Origin: Candidatus Saccharibacteria bacterium GW2011_GWC2_48_9
GTDB lineage: Bacteria; Patescibacteriota; Saccharimonadia; Saccharimonadales; Saccharimonadaceae
DNA length: 64,000 nucleotides
Direction of reading: 5' to 3'
Assembly (NCBI GenBank): GCA_001003725.1
Contig: LCPR01000005.1
Location: 1-64,000, forward strand
Shown here: positions 25,815 to 35,369 of the stretch, piece by piece
Layout: the number at the start of each line of letters is the position of its first letter
How positions within the stretch are numbered: the first letter of the stretch is position 1
Notes under the pieces: model-generated
The model's input: only the letters and a program-made list of their open reading frames with translations
What the model was told of the DNA's origin: nothing
Databases searched by the model: none
Program-made: the position numbers and the translations under genes

Positions 25815-26516
25815 TTACGACAGCCAATTTATAATCTGTTCGTGGTACGGTTCAATGCCATCTTGGGGATTTGATGGATCTCGAAATGGATGTGCAAAAC
25901 CTTCGGCAATATATAGATTAGCATCAAACTTATCTTGGTACACGTCTGTCGTCTCGCTAGGTACACTTTTATCTTCACTATGTACTATAAGGAGCGTCTG
26001 TGATTTTACTACTCCATCTTGCGCGAAGAGCGGATGTTTTGCGACTACTTCGGTATTTTTTCTGTATGTAAGTACTTCTGTCTTATCGATTAGTTGATGC
26101 TGGGTAAAAAGCGTACTTGGCTCGTAGATTGCTGGTGTACGAAGCACAAGCCTCATTATGGGACGGAACTTACCAAGGTATGCTGATATGAATCCGCCGT
26201 AGCTCGTACCCATGACATGAATCGGCAAATCTGGGTAGTTACTCGCGATCCAGTCGTAAGCCACAACAGCTTCTTGAATGTGTTGCGCTGGAGTCGTTGC
26301 GTTGACATCAAAAGGACTCTCGCCATGTCCTGATAAATCAACCACTAATGCGTGTAAGTCTGTTTTGGCGACTACGTGCGCAACGAAATCACTGTTACTT
26401 TTTTTGCTTGAACCGAAGCCCACGAAAGTTAGGAGTATACCTTGAGACTCACTATTTTCATGCCAGTCTGCCGCAATTGAATATTCTGTACACGGTATTG
26501 TTATTTGTTTAATCAT
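25815..26516 (-). CDS. alpha/beta hydrolase
   Basis: 233 residues. Seen are the nucleophile elbow GTSYGG, the strand and loop VVDLSGHGES, an acidic residue in HSEDKSVP and the closing His in EGFAHPF. No signal peptide. Substrate unknown. The ATG at 26516 (TACACT upstream) is chosen; an ATG eight codons earlier would start inside the -10 region. Confidence 0.85.
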   Translation of the reverse strand: MIKQITIPCTEYSIAADWHENSESQGILLTFVGFGSSKKSNSDFVAHVVAKTDLHALVVDLSGHGESPFDVNATTPAQHIQEAVVAYDWIASNYPDLPIHVMGTSYGGFISAYLGKFRPIMRLVLRTPAIYEPSTLFTQHQLIDKTEVLTYRKNTEVVAKHPLFAQDGVVKSQTLLIVHSEDKSVPSETTDVYQDKFDANLYIAEGFAHPFRDPSNPQDGIEPYHEQIINWLS

Positions 26517-26673
26517 TACTATGATCTTAGTGTAATACACTCACGCATTAAAGCGCGAATAAAACAATGCGGGTGTCGGGCGTGGCTTTAGTGAGCGTCT
26601 CCTGTCGTAAGCACCTGAATCCCGCGAAAGTGTAAGCAAGTTATTTTCTCTGTGAATGTGAAGCACTGCTCTA

Positions 26674-27057
26674 CTAGTTTATCGCAATACATGCGCAGCA
26701 TAGTGCAAGGATCAAAGCTATGGGTGTCATCACAGCCCTTTCTGGCTTGCTGCGTGAAATACTATTCATGAAGACCCCTAGCGCGAAATATGCTGTGAGC
26801 ACCCAAATAACTATACTGGTAACTTGCCTGTTGGTAACAATATCTACCAACCCTGATTCACTGAGTATAAAAACCGCGAAGATGAGATAGAGAAGAATTG
26901 ATATTGCGCTTCCAATCCTTAATCTTTTGGGCAGTACAGTATGAGCACCTCCCCACGCAAACTTTCCTAGAGGATAACCTAGGGCAAGAAATAACTGAAA
27001 GACTCCCAGGCTCGCCAGAAGTAAACAAGCCACTATCGCTGAAATTTCTATTACCAT
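26674..27057 (-). CDS. membrane protein, four TM segments, 127 aa
   Basis: Four hydrophobic segments, with the stretch GYPLGKFAWGGAHTVLPKRLRIGSA between the first two. Similar small proteins of unknown function occur widely in bacteria, from memory. Nothing in its surroundings gives a role. Confidence 0.7.
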   Translation of the reverse strand: MVIEISAIVACLLLASLGVFQLFLALGYPLGKFAWGGAHTVLPKRLRIGSAISILLYLIFAVFILSESGLVDIVTNRQVTSIVIWVLTAYFALGVFMNSISRSKPERAVMTPIALILALCCACIAIN

Positions 27058-27184
27058 ATTCTCATGATATCAAACTAGATGCTGGTTCAGGGTGTCCATT
27101 AAGGTTCATCTGAGCTGTTGGTGCTTGAGACCCATTTCAAAACTGAAAGATTGAGTGAATAGGCTTACTGTATCAAGTGAGCTA

Positions 27185-27403
27185 TTAAAAACCTAGTGAA
27201 GCTTTTGTCAACCAAGAAAAAGCAATTAATACTAGAACTACGATGCCTATTATTTTTAGTAACTTTAGGGCAGTTTTGCGATGATTTGTAAAATAGAGTA
27301 TACCTACTACGATGAGTGATGTTACACCCAGGGCTGCTATTACGAACGGAAGAGCCATAATTATGTATATAGCAATGATATATTCCGGCGGTATACTTTC
27401 CAT
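27185..27403 (-). CDS. small membrane protein, 72 aa
   Basis: Two membrane helices (about residues 9-35 and 47-65) joined by a basic loop. TATACT lies six bases before the ATG at 27403, so this frame is preferred over the other overlapping minus-strand frame. Not recognised. The 280 bases before the next gene hold no clear feature. Confidence 0.55.
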   Translation of the reverse strand: MESIPPEYIIAIYIIMALPFVIAALGVTSLIVVGILYFTNHRKTALKLLKIIGIVVLVLIAFSWLTKASLGF

Positions 27404-27683
27404 ATGTTAAGTATACAGTAGTTGGCATTATGGCTATTTCGCCTGAAACGACAATATTTTAGTTGAACCTTACTAGGCCCTTGACGGCTTCATTACAATA
27501 GCCGATTTTATTCGACGTTTTGCAGGGGTGAATACCTGAAATAATCTTCGTGCACCAGATAGATAAATGTTTCCACCAAATTAGGGGTGAGATCACGCGA
27601 TGGAGACAGGCATTAGCTGTGCCACACCAGGAATATTTGAGTCTTTAGTCAGATCAACTAAGGTGGGAGTTGCACTATTTAGC

Positions 27684-28475
27684 TTAACTCTCTTTAGGTG
27701 CCTTCTTCTTTAAAGCCTTCTGCTCTTTGCCCTTTGCACTGGCCTTATCACCGACGGCCTTATGCAGCAAAGCCAAACGTTCTTTGTGTTCATAATAGTC
27801 CTGCAGTGCCAAGTGGAGCGTTTCGACGGCTGGCAATAACTGACTTATCTCATAGTGCTCATAGTGCAACGTATCATCGCCCATAATTTTCATATCACCT
27901 AGGGCGGCTAAATACTCAGGCGCAAAAGGCAAATGCTTTACGGCCTCATTAAGATTACTTTCTGAAATACCATGCTCCTCCACTAGTAATCGCACTGTGT
28001 TACGAATGGCAGCAGCAGTTGAAATAGACTTATACTTCGCGACGCCGTATTCAGCTTCTCGAAACGAAGCTACGATTTTCTTATTAAGTTTGGCTGGCAA
28101 CGGCCGCTCGGGTACTGGCTCGATAAAAGCCACGTACTCGATAGGATGTTTCGACATGCCTCCGCCAATTTCAAATGTTACCCTATTTAACATTTGCAGT
28201 TCAGCTTGCGTATTTATAGCACCGCGTGCACCCCAGCCACTTTGTCGATCGTAATATATGTTAGTCCCAAGTACCATAGGCGTTTTACACCGACTACAAA
28301 CAAGCACTCGAACATTCAGATACTTAGTTTCGTCACCGCTACCTGGCACCAGGAGTTTGTTGCTCGTTTCCGTATCAATTGTAAAAGTGCGGTTTCGGCA
28401 GCTCCTATTAGGACACCAATATTCCCAGCCGTCTACAACTTCCTCCAGGTTACTCGCAATAATATCTTTAGCCAT
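27684..28475 (-). CDS. zinc-ribbon DUF4145 protein, possible defence gene
   Basis: 263 residues. The first 70 residues have two Cys pairs, CPNRSC and CSRC, which can form a zinc ribbon. The middle resembles DUF4145: EPVPERPLPAKLNKKIVASFREAEYG, followed by AAAIRNTVRLLVEEHG. DUF4145 belongs to the HEPN-like helical group and is frequent in phage-defence loci (known of the family). The C-terminus is Lys-rich. TAAAAT lies six bases before the ATG. It is the last of three minus-strand genes in a defence-like islet. Confidence 0.7.
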   Translation of the reverse strand: MAKDIIASNLEEVVDGWEYWCPNRSCRNRTFTIDTETSNKLLVPGSGDETKYLNVRVLVCSRCKTPMVLGTNIYYDRQSGWGARGAINTQAELQMLNRVTFEIGGGMSKHPIEYVAFIEPVPERPLPAKLNKKIVASFREAEYGVAKYKSISTAAAIRNTVRLLVEEHGISESNLNEAVKHLPFAPEYLAALGDMKIMGDDTLHYEHYEISQLLPAVETLHLALQDYYEHKERLALLHKAVGDKASAKGKEQKALKKKAPKES

Positions 28476-28629
28476 GCTTGTATTTTACAATAATACTACC
28501 AAATCATCACACGCTATTTTGGTTAAAGATAATCAGGCCCGACATCCGTTCACTTGTGTGGACTGGAGGCTCCATAGCCTCAATACAATATGTTATATAC
28601 GCTTTTACTGATGTTGTATCGTGAACAAA

Positions 28630-30093
28630 TTAAAATGGTATCTCATCGGAAGAGGTAACAACCAGCCTAACCCTGTTTCGTTCCAGGCATGTAGCCAATG
28701 ATGACAGCCCATTCTGACCGTTGATAAGTTCGATGGCAGTGTCAAATGTCATTGTTTGCGTCCAACCGGTTGGCTCAGCTGCATCTAATTTTTCAATGAG
28801 TTCTGCGAGCAATTCAGGATGATTAGCGATTGTAGGTAGAGCAATCTCAAGGCCCGCATTCTTAAGCCTGAACTTGTTCTCGTCATTTACGAAACTCTCG
28901 AGTATAACTCCACGAATGAATGATCTTGGATAATTCGCGTAGTCAGTTGCCAGTGCTGTAAGGTACGTATTTGCACTACCCGCTGAGCCATCAGCGGCTT
29001 GCAATATGTTTCTACCAAGCTGCTCCTGTTGATCTTCGTCAAGATCAGATACTTGTGACCGGTCGTTGTTGCTGAGCAGGCTCATCGCAATATTTTGACG
29101 GGGCCAGTTGTACGATTTTAGCTCAGAAATTAGCTCGAAATAAGCAGTCATTGTCTTTACATGGGCAGCTTTGAAGACGGCAATACCCAGCGCATAATAG
29201 GTAAGCTTCTGTGCTTCACTCAGCCTGCCTGCCTCCAATAATGGTTCCAGTCGCTTAACTCCAGTCGGTCTTTCGCTAGCGTTTGTAAGCGCATATGATA
29301 CTAGACTATCATTTGCTCTTGACCCGATCGCATCGTATAACGCCCTTTTGCGCAGAAAAATGAGTTGTGATATTTGGGGGCAACCCAGAACAAACTCGTG
29401 CCACTGATCCTCATTAGCGAAACTAGTACCAACTTCTTTGAGAAACTCAGATAAAAACCACACTCCTCTCATCACTATTGGTGCTAGTGTAGGGTCGCGA
29501 TACATGACCTCTAACTTGCTACTATATACGTTAGCTAGATACCTGTATGCCACGGGATCAACCCTAACGCTCATGTCATTTGCATATGCCTTGACTCGTG
29601 TCTCACTATTTTCTAGGAAATCGATATTGCCTGTAAGCTTATCAATAAAACCTTCTAGATACTTTTTGCGATATAGGGTCGGTCGACTGAGCACCTCTTC
29701 GCTTACAACATTTGCGGCACTAGCCAACTCTTCTTCTGATGGTGCCGTCTCATACGGGTGGCCGTACACGCATCGCATCGTATAAATATAGGTAAGTTTT
29801 TGTAGCACGACATCGTCTATAAGGTCATAATCCTTGGCTTTCTGCAAAATGAAGTAGTCTGCGCTGCCACGGCTTGCCTCTACCGCCTCGATCGCAGTAA
29901 CCATTGGCAACGCAGCAGCATCTCTGGTGGCAGCTTCTTTGAGCTTGCGCTTTAATGCCTCGGCACAAGTGAGCCAGATTAAGATATATGCTCCCCTAAG
30001 CGCCCCTACTGCTGCCGACTGAACCGCTTCATTAAAGAGAGGCTTATCTTCTTCGATCAAAATACGATCCGCGTATGATGATATGTCCGCCAT
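28630..30093 (-). CDS. HEPN-like large protein of unknown function, 487 aa
   Basis: No full-length match comes to mind. The N-terminal 160 residues are helical and contain R107-x4-H112 (in MRCVYGHPYE), the spacing of the HEPN ribonuclease motif. It follows a conserved-looking WLTCAEALKRKLKEA helix, as in DUF4145/HEPN proteins. The remaining 320 residues are helical, rich in Leu and Ala, perhaps a HEAT-like sensor part. It starts three bases after the restored end of the Abi_C gene, so the two form one operon. Confidence 0.6.
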   Translation of the reverse strand: MADISSYADRILIEEDKPLFNEAVQSAAVGALRGAYILIWLTCAEALKRKLKEAATRDAAALPMVTAIEAVEASRGSADYFILQKAKDYDLIDDVVLQKLTYIYTMRCVYGHPYETAPSEEELASAANVVSEEVLSRPTLYRKKYLEGFIDKLTGNIDFLENSETRVKAYANDMSVRVDPVAYRYLANVYSSKLEVMYRDPTLAPIVMRGVWFLSEFLKEVGTSFANEDQWHEFVLGCPQISQLIFLRKRALYDAIGSRANDSLVSYALTNASERPTGVKRLEPLLEAGRLSEAQKLTYYALGIAVFKAAHVKTMTAYFELISELKSYNWPRQNIAMSLLSNNDRSQVSDLDEDQQEQLGRNILQAADGSAGSANTYLTALATDYANYPRSFIRGVILESFVNDENKFRLKNAGLEIALPTIANHPELLAELIEKLDAAEPTGWTQTMTFDTAIELINGQNGLSSLATCLERNRVRLVVTSSDEIPF

Positions 30094-30096
30094 GGT

Positions 30097-30886
30097 TTAA
30101 GACTCCCGAGCTTTATGTGTTTCAACCAAGAACACAGTTAAGGCTAATGATGAGTTTACGGCTAAGCGAGCGTGACGAGCCGATGCCGTATAGATTACGC
30201 AGTTCAGCCATGTTATGCGATATGGTGCCCAGGTTTGAGAGCATACGTTTAATAGTGTCAGCACCCTTTGCGCTATTAGGGATTGCATCAGGTACCAGCC
30301 TTAATTCTTTGGCAGTAAGCTTAACAAGTTCAGATGCTTCTGTGCTGTTCTTGTATGCAATACCAAGCTCATCCAAGATGTGCTTACAGACTGTCTCGAT
30401 GAGCTCCTTAGCGCTGCCTATGGCTGCGTCTGGATCATCTTCAATAGAGCCACTTAATCGACTAAAGGCACGCGTAATCTGGTTCTCGTCCAACACATCA
30501 GCGCCCAGTAAAACGTCCATATTACCCGTACTTCCTGCTCGCTCGGTTAAGCGTGCATCTACAAACACATAGCCATCGACTGACAAGAGTTTTATAAGTT
30601 TGTCGTACTCCGTTTTTGCCCCTTCGTAATCGTTCGGAACGCCTATTTCAATTAAGGCAATCTCAATCGCACTGATCACCTTACGAACGTCTGCACTATT
30701 ATCCCAGTCAATGGATGAATAGTATCCAGATACGAGGCTCCTGCGTGCACCACTGATCGTCTCATCAGGCGTACCATATTCAATGTCGGCATCATCAAAG
30801 AAACCTGAAATCTGGTTAAGTACCGAGAAATGTGACAGATACTCTGAAAACGCACGCTTTGTCCTCTTGCTTAGTGTTTGCGGCAC
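30097..30886 (-). pseudogene. Abi_C-domain abortive infection protein, frameshifted at its active-site motif
   Basis: The first frame (30886 down to 30122, GTG start) carries an Abi_C-type region: DPDAAIGSAKELIETVCKHIL, then NLGTISHNMAELRNLYG. Family members continue with G-x-GH and a final helix of the type RHARLAV...FLVETH. Here that helix (ARHARLAVNSSLALTVFLVETH) is in the next frame and ends at 30097, three bases before the next gene. The shift lies near 30165-30185 and removes the His of the R-N...H HEPN motif. Either the toxin is inactivated or there is a base error in the assembly. Confidence 0.75.
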
Positions 30887-31199
30887 GGAGCTATACTCGC
30901 TCTCGTGCCATTATAATCATGCGAGCGGTCATATCGCTTACGGTATCACTAATGTTATGACTCGTTCTCATTGCACTCTGTGTTTTCAGCCTATTATTCA
31001 TTGGGTTAATTATATCAAAGTACGTGTTCCTTAAGGTTATAACTATTTGACAACACAATTTGTATACTTTTTTCATACATTTTAATCTGTTAGGTCTGAG
31101 ACATTGATGCTCAAAATAACGTTTACACCCCCGAAAATAGTGAGCTTTACAGATTGGTGGGTAATAAAAAAGACCTATCTATCACAGATAAGTCACTTT
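30887..31199. other. intergenic stretch without a supported gene
   Basis: About 310 AT-rich bases between the Abi_C gene and tRNA-Gly. A 61-codon minus frame exists but has no family resemblance. TATAAT and TATAC boxes on the minus strand probably belong to Abi_C expression; the tRNA-Gly terminator occupies the last 35 bases. Confidence 0.5.
31165..31194 (-). terminator. terminator of tRNA-Gly
   Basis: Nine-base stem (31186-31194 with 31172-31180, one G-T pair), then a run of six T on the minus strand. Confidence 0.75.
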
Positions 31200-31275
31200 T
31201 GGTGCGGGTAAGGAGACTCTAACTCCTGGCCTCATCCTTGGCAAGGATGCGCTCTAACAACTGAGCTATACCCGC
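31200..31275 (-). tRNA. tRNA-Gly (anticodon GCC)
   Basis: Acceptor GCGGGTA/TACCCGC, anticodon stem CATCC/GGATG with loop TTGCCAA giving GCC, encoded CCA. Confidence 0.95.
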
Positions 31276-31343
31276 ATAGTTGCTTAAATGATTATAGACA
31301 ACACATTTCAAAATTTCAAGAGGTGAGCGGATTTTTGGAAAGA

Positions 31344-31371
31344 AAAAACTCCCATCTATGCGATGAGAGTG
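31344..31371 (-). terminator. terminator of tRNA-Phe
   Basis: Stem ACTCTCATC/GATGGGAGT with five-base loop, then a run of six T on the minus strand. Confidence 0.75.
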
Positions 31372-31377
31372 TTTTCT

Positions 31378-31453
31378 TGGTGGCTCCTCCCAGACTTGAA
31401 CTGGGGACACAAGGCTCTTCAGGCCTCTGCTCTACCAACTGAGCTAAAGAGCC
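31378..31453 (-). tRNA. tRNA-Phe (anticodon GAA)
   Basis: Acceptor GGCTCTT/AGGAGCC, loop CTGAAGA giving GAA, encoded CCA. With tRNA-Gly it borders the carotenoid operon on the left. Confidence 0.95.
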
Positions 31454-31643
31454 ACGACAGTTGAATGATCAAACTCCGTATATTTTACTAAATTTCGAAC
31501 GGTTTGCCAAGGTGTTAGGCGATAGACTGGGTTTGCGTTGGCTGCGGACACACCTATCTTGAGTGAATTCGGGATGTTTTTGCTGAGTTTGCTATGTAAA
31601 TCTTTTCAATAAAAGGCGGCAATAGGCTATAATTAAGTAACTA

Positions 31644-32708
31644 ATGTCTAATACACATACGCAAGAGCAAACATCGATACGGAGTATCGATGAGACGATA
31701 GACACCTACTTTTTGAGGAATATAGATGATGCCGCACAAATAAGCGGGTACTATGAGCAGCTCTGGCGCGATATGCACGTGCTTATCAAGTCTGGTGGAA
31801 AACGGCTGCGCCCACGCATGACGCTTCGTGCCTACGCGGCATTTGGTGGCAAAGAGAGTGCGAGTGTAGTATCTATCGCCACTTCGCAGGAACTACTGCA
31901 TATGAGCTTGCTGATCCACGACGATGTGATCGACCGAGACTATGTACGCTACGGCGTTGATAATATTGCTGGTAAATATTTTAAGACTCACTACGCACAT
32001 GTAGCAGATGAATCGAGCCGCATGCACTACGCGTCGAGCGCCGCGATACTTGCAGGCGACCTGCTGATATCTGGAAGTTACCGCATGATTGCCGAAAGTG
32101 GCGCCAGCGCCGAGGCTATCGCGAGTGTCATGGCTATTCATGGACGTAGTATATTCGATGTAGCTGGCGGAGAGTTGATAGATACGGAGTCCGCTTTTCG
32201 CGAACTTGGTGAAGTTGATGCACGTACGGTGGCGTTATATAAGACGGCAAGCTATACGTTTATGAGTCCGCTTACTATCGGTGCGACTCTTGCGGGTGCC
32301 TCACAAGACACACTCGATAAACTCGGGCGTTTTGCGCAGAGCTTAGGCGTGGCGTATCAGCTGCGTGACGACGTAATAGGTATATTTGGCGATGAGCGCA
32401 CTACTGGCAAGCCGACTATCGGCGATATTCGTGAAGGTAAGCATACTTATATGGTAGAAGAGTTCTATTCCTTAGCTACGTCAGAACAGAAAAAACGTTT
32501 CGAGCAACATTTTGGCGACCAGTCTGTAACGCAGAAACAAGCCGATGAAATCAAAAATATTCTAATAGAAAGCGGTGCGCTGAAGAGTACGGAAAATACA
32601 ATTTCAGCCTACATGACTATTGCCGAAGAAGAATTATCGCTGATAGCAGAGGGTGATGTCCAGCAGCTGCGTGAACTGATAGCTGTCGTGACGAAGCGAG
32701 ACAAATAA
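31644..32708 (+). CDS. crtE: geranylgeranyl diphosphate synthase of the carotenoid operon
   Basis: Trans-type polyprenyl synthase, 354 residues, that condenses IPP onto allylic diphosphates to give GGPP. First Asp-rich motif LLIHDDVIDRD; second region YQLRDDVIGIFGDERTTGKP, the form with DDxxG and TGKP seen in actinobacterial IdsA/CrtE enzymes. SGGKRLRPRM near residue 50 is the IPP-binding segment. TATAAT lies ten bases before the ATG and is the promoter of the six-gene operon. The stop overlaps crtB by one base. Confidence 0.94.
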   Translation: MSNTHTQEQTSIRSIDETIDTYFLRNIDDAAQISGYYEQLWRDMHVLIKSGGKRLRPRMTLRAYAAFGGKESASVVSIATSQELLHMSLLIHDDVIDRDYVRYGVDNIAGKYFKTHYAHVADESSRMHYASSAAILAGDLLISGSYRMIAESGASAEAIASVMAIHGRSIFDVAGGELIDTESAFRELGEVDARTVALYKTASYTFMSPLTIGATLAGASQDTLDKLGRFAQSLGVAYQLRDDVIGIFGDERTTGKPTIGDIREGKHTYMVEEFYSLATSEQKKRFEQHFGDQSVTQKQADEIKNILIESGALKSTENTISAYMTIAEEELSLIAEGDVQQLRELIAVVTKRDK

Positions 32709-33532
32709 TGGAGCTCTACGAACGCGCCTCGTACGAAGTAAGTAAGCTTGTCACAGAGCGATATTCAACGTCGTTCACTATGAGTTCGAGGCTATTTGCG
32801 AGTACTATGCGCCGTGACATATATGCGATATACGGCTTAGTGCGTATAGCTGATGAAATAGTAGACACCTACCGAGGCGACGACGCACTTGATTTGCTCA
32901 AGCGACTTGAAGCGGATACATATGCTGCTATTGAGCGAAGTTATGACACAAACCCTGTGGTGCACGCATTTGCACTCACTGCGCACCGCTACGGTATTGA
33001 TGAATCATTGATAGGTCCATTTTTCGATAGTATGGCGATGGATCTCAGCCCTATCGAGTATACCCCGGAGCTCTACAAAACATACATCTACGGCTCTGCA
33101 GAAGTAATAGGGTTGATGTGTCTCAAGGTGTTTTGCGTAGACGACAGTGAAATGTATCAACGACTGGCGCCCGGTGCCCGAGCACTCGGCTCAGCCTATC
33201 AAAAAGTGAATTTCTTGCGTGATGTGGCGGCGGACTATGACGAGCTTGGTCGCCTGTATTTTCCGGGTGTAGTGTACGAGAACTTCGATGATACTCAGAA
33301 ACAGGCGATTGTAGACGATATAGAGGGAGATTTTTCTACCGCACGAAGCTACGTAGAAAAGTTACCAGCAAACAGCCAAAAAGCAGTACTGCTGAGCACA
33401 CTGTATTACGGTGAATTGCTCGAAAAAATTAAAGCAACACCAGCGAAAGTGCTAAAAAAAGAACGCGTACGCATAGATGGCCGCCGTAAATTGTGGTTAC
33501 TCGCAAGCGTAACGGCCGGGGCAAGGCGCTGA
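32708..33532 (+). CDS. crtB: phytoene synthase
   Basis: Joins two GGPP head to head to make phytoene. 274 residues with the squalene/phytoene synthase motifs: SFTMSSRLF, RIADEIVDTYRG (first Asp motif) and VNFLRDVAADYDELGRLYFP (second motif). It is compact but complete. Starts in a TAATG overlap with crtE and ends in a TGATG overlap with crtI, so translation is coupled. Confidence 0.94.
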   Translation: MELYERASYEVSKLVTERYSTSFTMSSRLFASTMRRDIYAIYGLVRIADEIVDTYRGDDALDLLKRLEADTYAAIERSYDTNPVVHAFALTAHRYGIDESLIGPFFDSMAMDLSPIEYTPELYKTYIYGSAEVIGLMCLKVFCVDDSEMYQRLAPGARALGSAYQKVNFLRDVAADYDELGRLYFPGVVYENFDDTQKQAIVDDIEGDFSTARSYVEKLPANSQKAVLLSTLYYGELLEKIKATPAKVLKKERVRIDGRRKLWLLASVTAGARR

Positions 33533-35055
33533 TGGCAACTCGCTGCGTAATTATAGGTGGAGGCATTGGCGGTCTGGCCACTGCATCCCTCCTGGCAAAA
33601 GCTGGGCTAGAGGTTCATGTCTACGAAAAAGACAGTTTGGTCGGCGGCAGGGCGGGAAGGTTTGAGAAAGATGGCTTTGTGTTTGATACAGGTCCGTCGT
33701 GGTATCTGATGCCAGATGTGTTTGAACATTTCTTTGAGCTGATGGATGAGCCTATCGGAACCTGGCTCGACCTGCAAAAGTTAACACCCGCATACAAAGT
33801 GTTTTATGAACACACCGAGCCAATAGTAGTAACGGGCAATTTGGAACGAGATGCAGATACCTTTGAGTTAATCGAGGCTGGTGCCGGCGACGCACTGAAA
33901 CACTACGTGTCTCGCAGCAAAGATATCTACGAATTGTCACTCAAGCATTTTTTGTATACCAATTTTCAAGACCCGCGCGACTTAGTGAACCTGTCGGTGC
34001 TCCGCAAAAGTCTACTGCTACCCACACTTCTCACTAAGCCTATTCATTCGTATGTTGGAAGCTATGTGAGCGACATGCGACTCAAGCAAATCCTAGAGTA
34101 TCCAATGGTATTCCTAGGAACATCACCTTTCTCTGCGCCCGCGATGTATAGCTTGATGAGTGCGCTTGACTTTGATGAAGGCGTGTTTTATCCGAGAGGC
34201 GGCATGTATACGATTATCGAAAGTATCGAGGCTATTGCTCGAAAAAACCGCGTCACTATCCATACCAATAGCGAGACACAGAAAATCAACACTGCAAACG
34301 GTGTTGTGACGGGGATAACGCTCACAGATGGTGCGCAGGTTGAGGCGGACATCGTGATATCGAACGCCGATCTGCACTATACCGAGACTGCACTCTTAGA
34401 TGCGCCTGACCGTTCGTACGACGAGAAGTATTGGCAGAGCAAAGAGCCCGGGCCTTCTGCACTGCTGATGTACCTGGGTGTAGATGGAGAAGTGCCGGAA
34501 CTTGAACACCATAGTCTGCTGTTTGTAGACACATGGCAACAAAACTTCGAGGCAATCTATGCAGACAAACAAATGCCTCATCCAGCATCCATATATATCT
34601 CCAAGATTAGCCAGACGGATACCGGGGCGGCGCCTGCGGGTAAGGAGAACGTCTTCGTGTTGGTGCCACTTCCCGCAGGTGTTGATATCGAGGAGGTAGA
34701 GTTGGAGCAATTAGCCGACACCTATCTCGCGCAAATCGAAACTATGACAGGTGCGGATTTGCGCAGCAGATTGCTTGTGAGAGAGTTGTTTGGGCCAAAT
34801 GATTTTCGGACAAAATATTACTCTTGGCAGTCGTCAATGCTAGGGCAATCCCATCTGCTTAAGCAGAGTGCGTTTTTCCGTACTAAAAATGTCAGTAAAA
34901 AAGTACGAGGACTTTACTACGTAGGCGGCTCTACGACGCCTGGTATCGGACTGCCTATGTGTCTGATAGGCGCAGAGTTGATATACAAGCGCATTGCTGG
35001 CGATAAGCGCGGCGGTAGAGTCGCGCATATCGATACAATAGGGGAGAAATCTTGA
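33532..35055 (+). CDS. crtI: phytoene desaturase
   Basis: FAD enzyme that takes phytoene to lycopene by four desaturations. N-terminal dinucleotide fold VIIGGGIGGLATASLLAKAG, then GGRAGRF and DTGPSWY; C-terminal GLYYVGGSTTPGIGLPMCLIGAEL is the CrtI signature. 507 residues is normal. The ATG at 33532 overlaps the crtB stop; an open frame 13 codons upstream is not needed. Confidence 0.95.
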   Translation: MATRCVIIGGGIGGLATASLLAKAGLEVHVYEKDSLVGGRAGRFEKDGFVFDTGPSWYLMPDVFEHFFELMDEPIGTWLDLQKLTPAYKVFYEHTEPIVVTGNLERDADTFELIEAGAGDALKHYVSRSKDIYELSLKHFLYTNFQDPRDLVNLSVLRKSLLLPTLLTKPIHSYVGSYVSDMRLKQILEYPMVFLGTSPFSAPAMYSLMSALDFDEGVFYPRGGMYTIIESIEAIARKNRVTIHTNSETQKINTANGVVTGITLTDGAQVEADIVISNADLHYTETALLDAPDRSYDEKYWQSKEPGPSALLMYLGVDGEVPELEHHSLLFVDTWQQNFEAIYADKQMPHPASIYISKISQTDTGAAPAGKENVFVLVPLPAGVDIEEVELEQLADTYLAQIETMTGADLRSRLLVRELFGPNDFRTKYYSWQSSMLGQSHLLKQSAFFRTKNVSKKVRGLYYVGGSTTPGIGLPMCLIGAELIYKRIAGDKRGGRVAHIDTIGEKS

Positions 35056-35369
35056 TGCAATGGATATATTTGGGGCTGCTGCTCTTTAGTATTTCGGGCC
35101 TGATGACGCTAGACTGGCGGCACAAGCTTGCATTTTGGTATGATGCCCGACGCACAGCATTAACTATTGGATTTGGTATCGCAGTGTTTGTAGTTTGGGA
35201 TATTTTAGGGATAGTTTTGGGCATATTCTTTCACGGCAATAGTCCGTATACGTTACCGTTTCGCCTTGCCCCCGAGTTTCCGATAGAAGAACTGTTCTTT
35301 TTGCTTTTGCTTTGTTATGTGACGTTGATATTGTACAGAGGGCTGGGTAGATGGCAACGTACCTCTTAG
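35055..35369 (+). CDS. crtYe: heterodimeric lycopene cyclase subunit CrtYe/CrtYc
   Basis: 104 residues with three membrane segments. LTLDWRHKLAFWYD and PEFPIEELFFLLLL are typical of the first subunit of actinobacterial heterodimeric lycopene cyclases (lycopene cyclase domain). ATG at 35055 overlaps the crtI stop, with a GGGGAG site. It overlaps crtYf by 19 bases. Confidence 0.92.
   Translation: MQWIYLGLLLFSISGLMTLDWRHKLAFWYDARRTALTIGFGIAVFVVWDILGIVLGIFFHGNSPYTLPFRLAPEFPIEELFFLLLLCYVTLILYRGLGRWQRTS

Noticed and set aside
30891-31076. 61-codon minus frame before the Abi_C gene
   Set aside because: No family resemblance and no convincing start signal; likely chance in an AT-rich gap.
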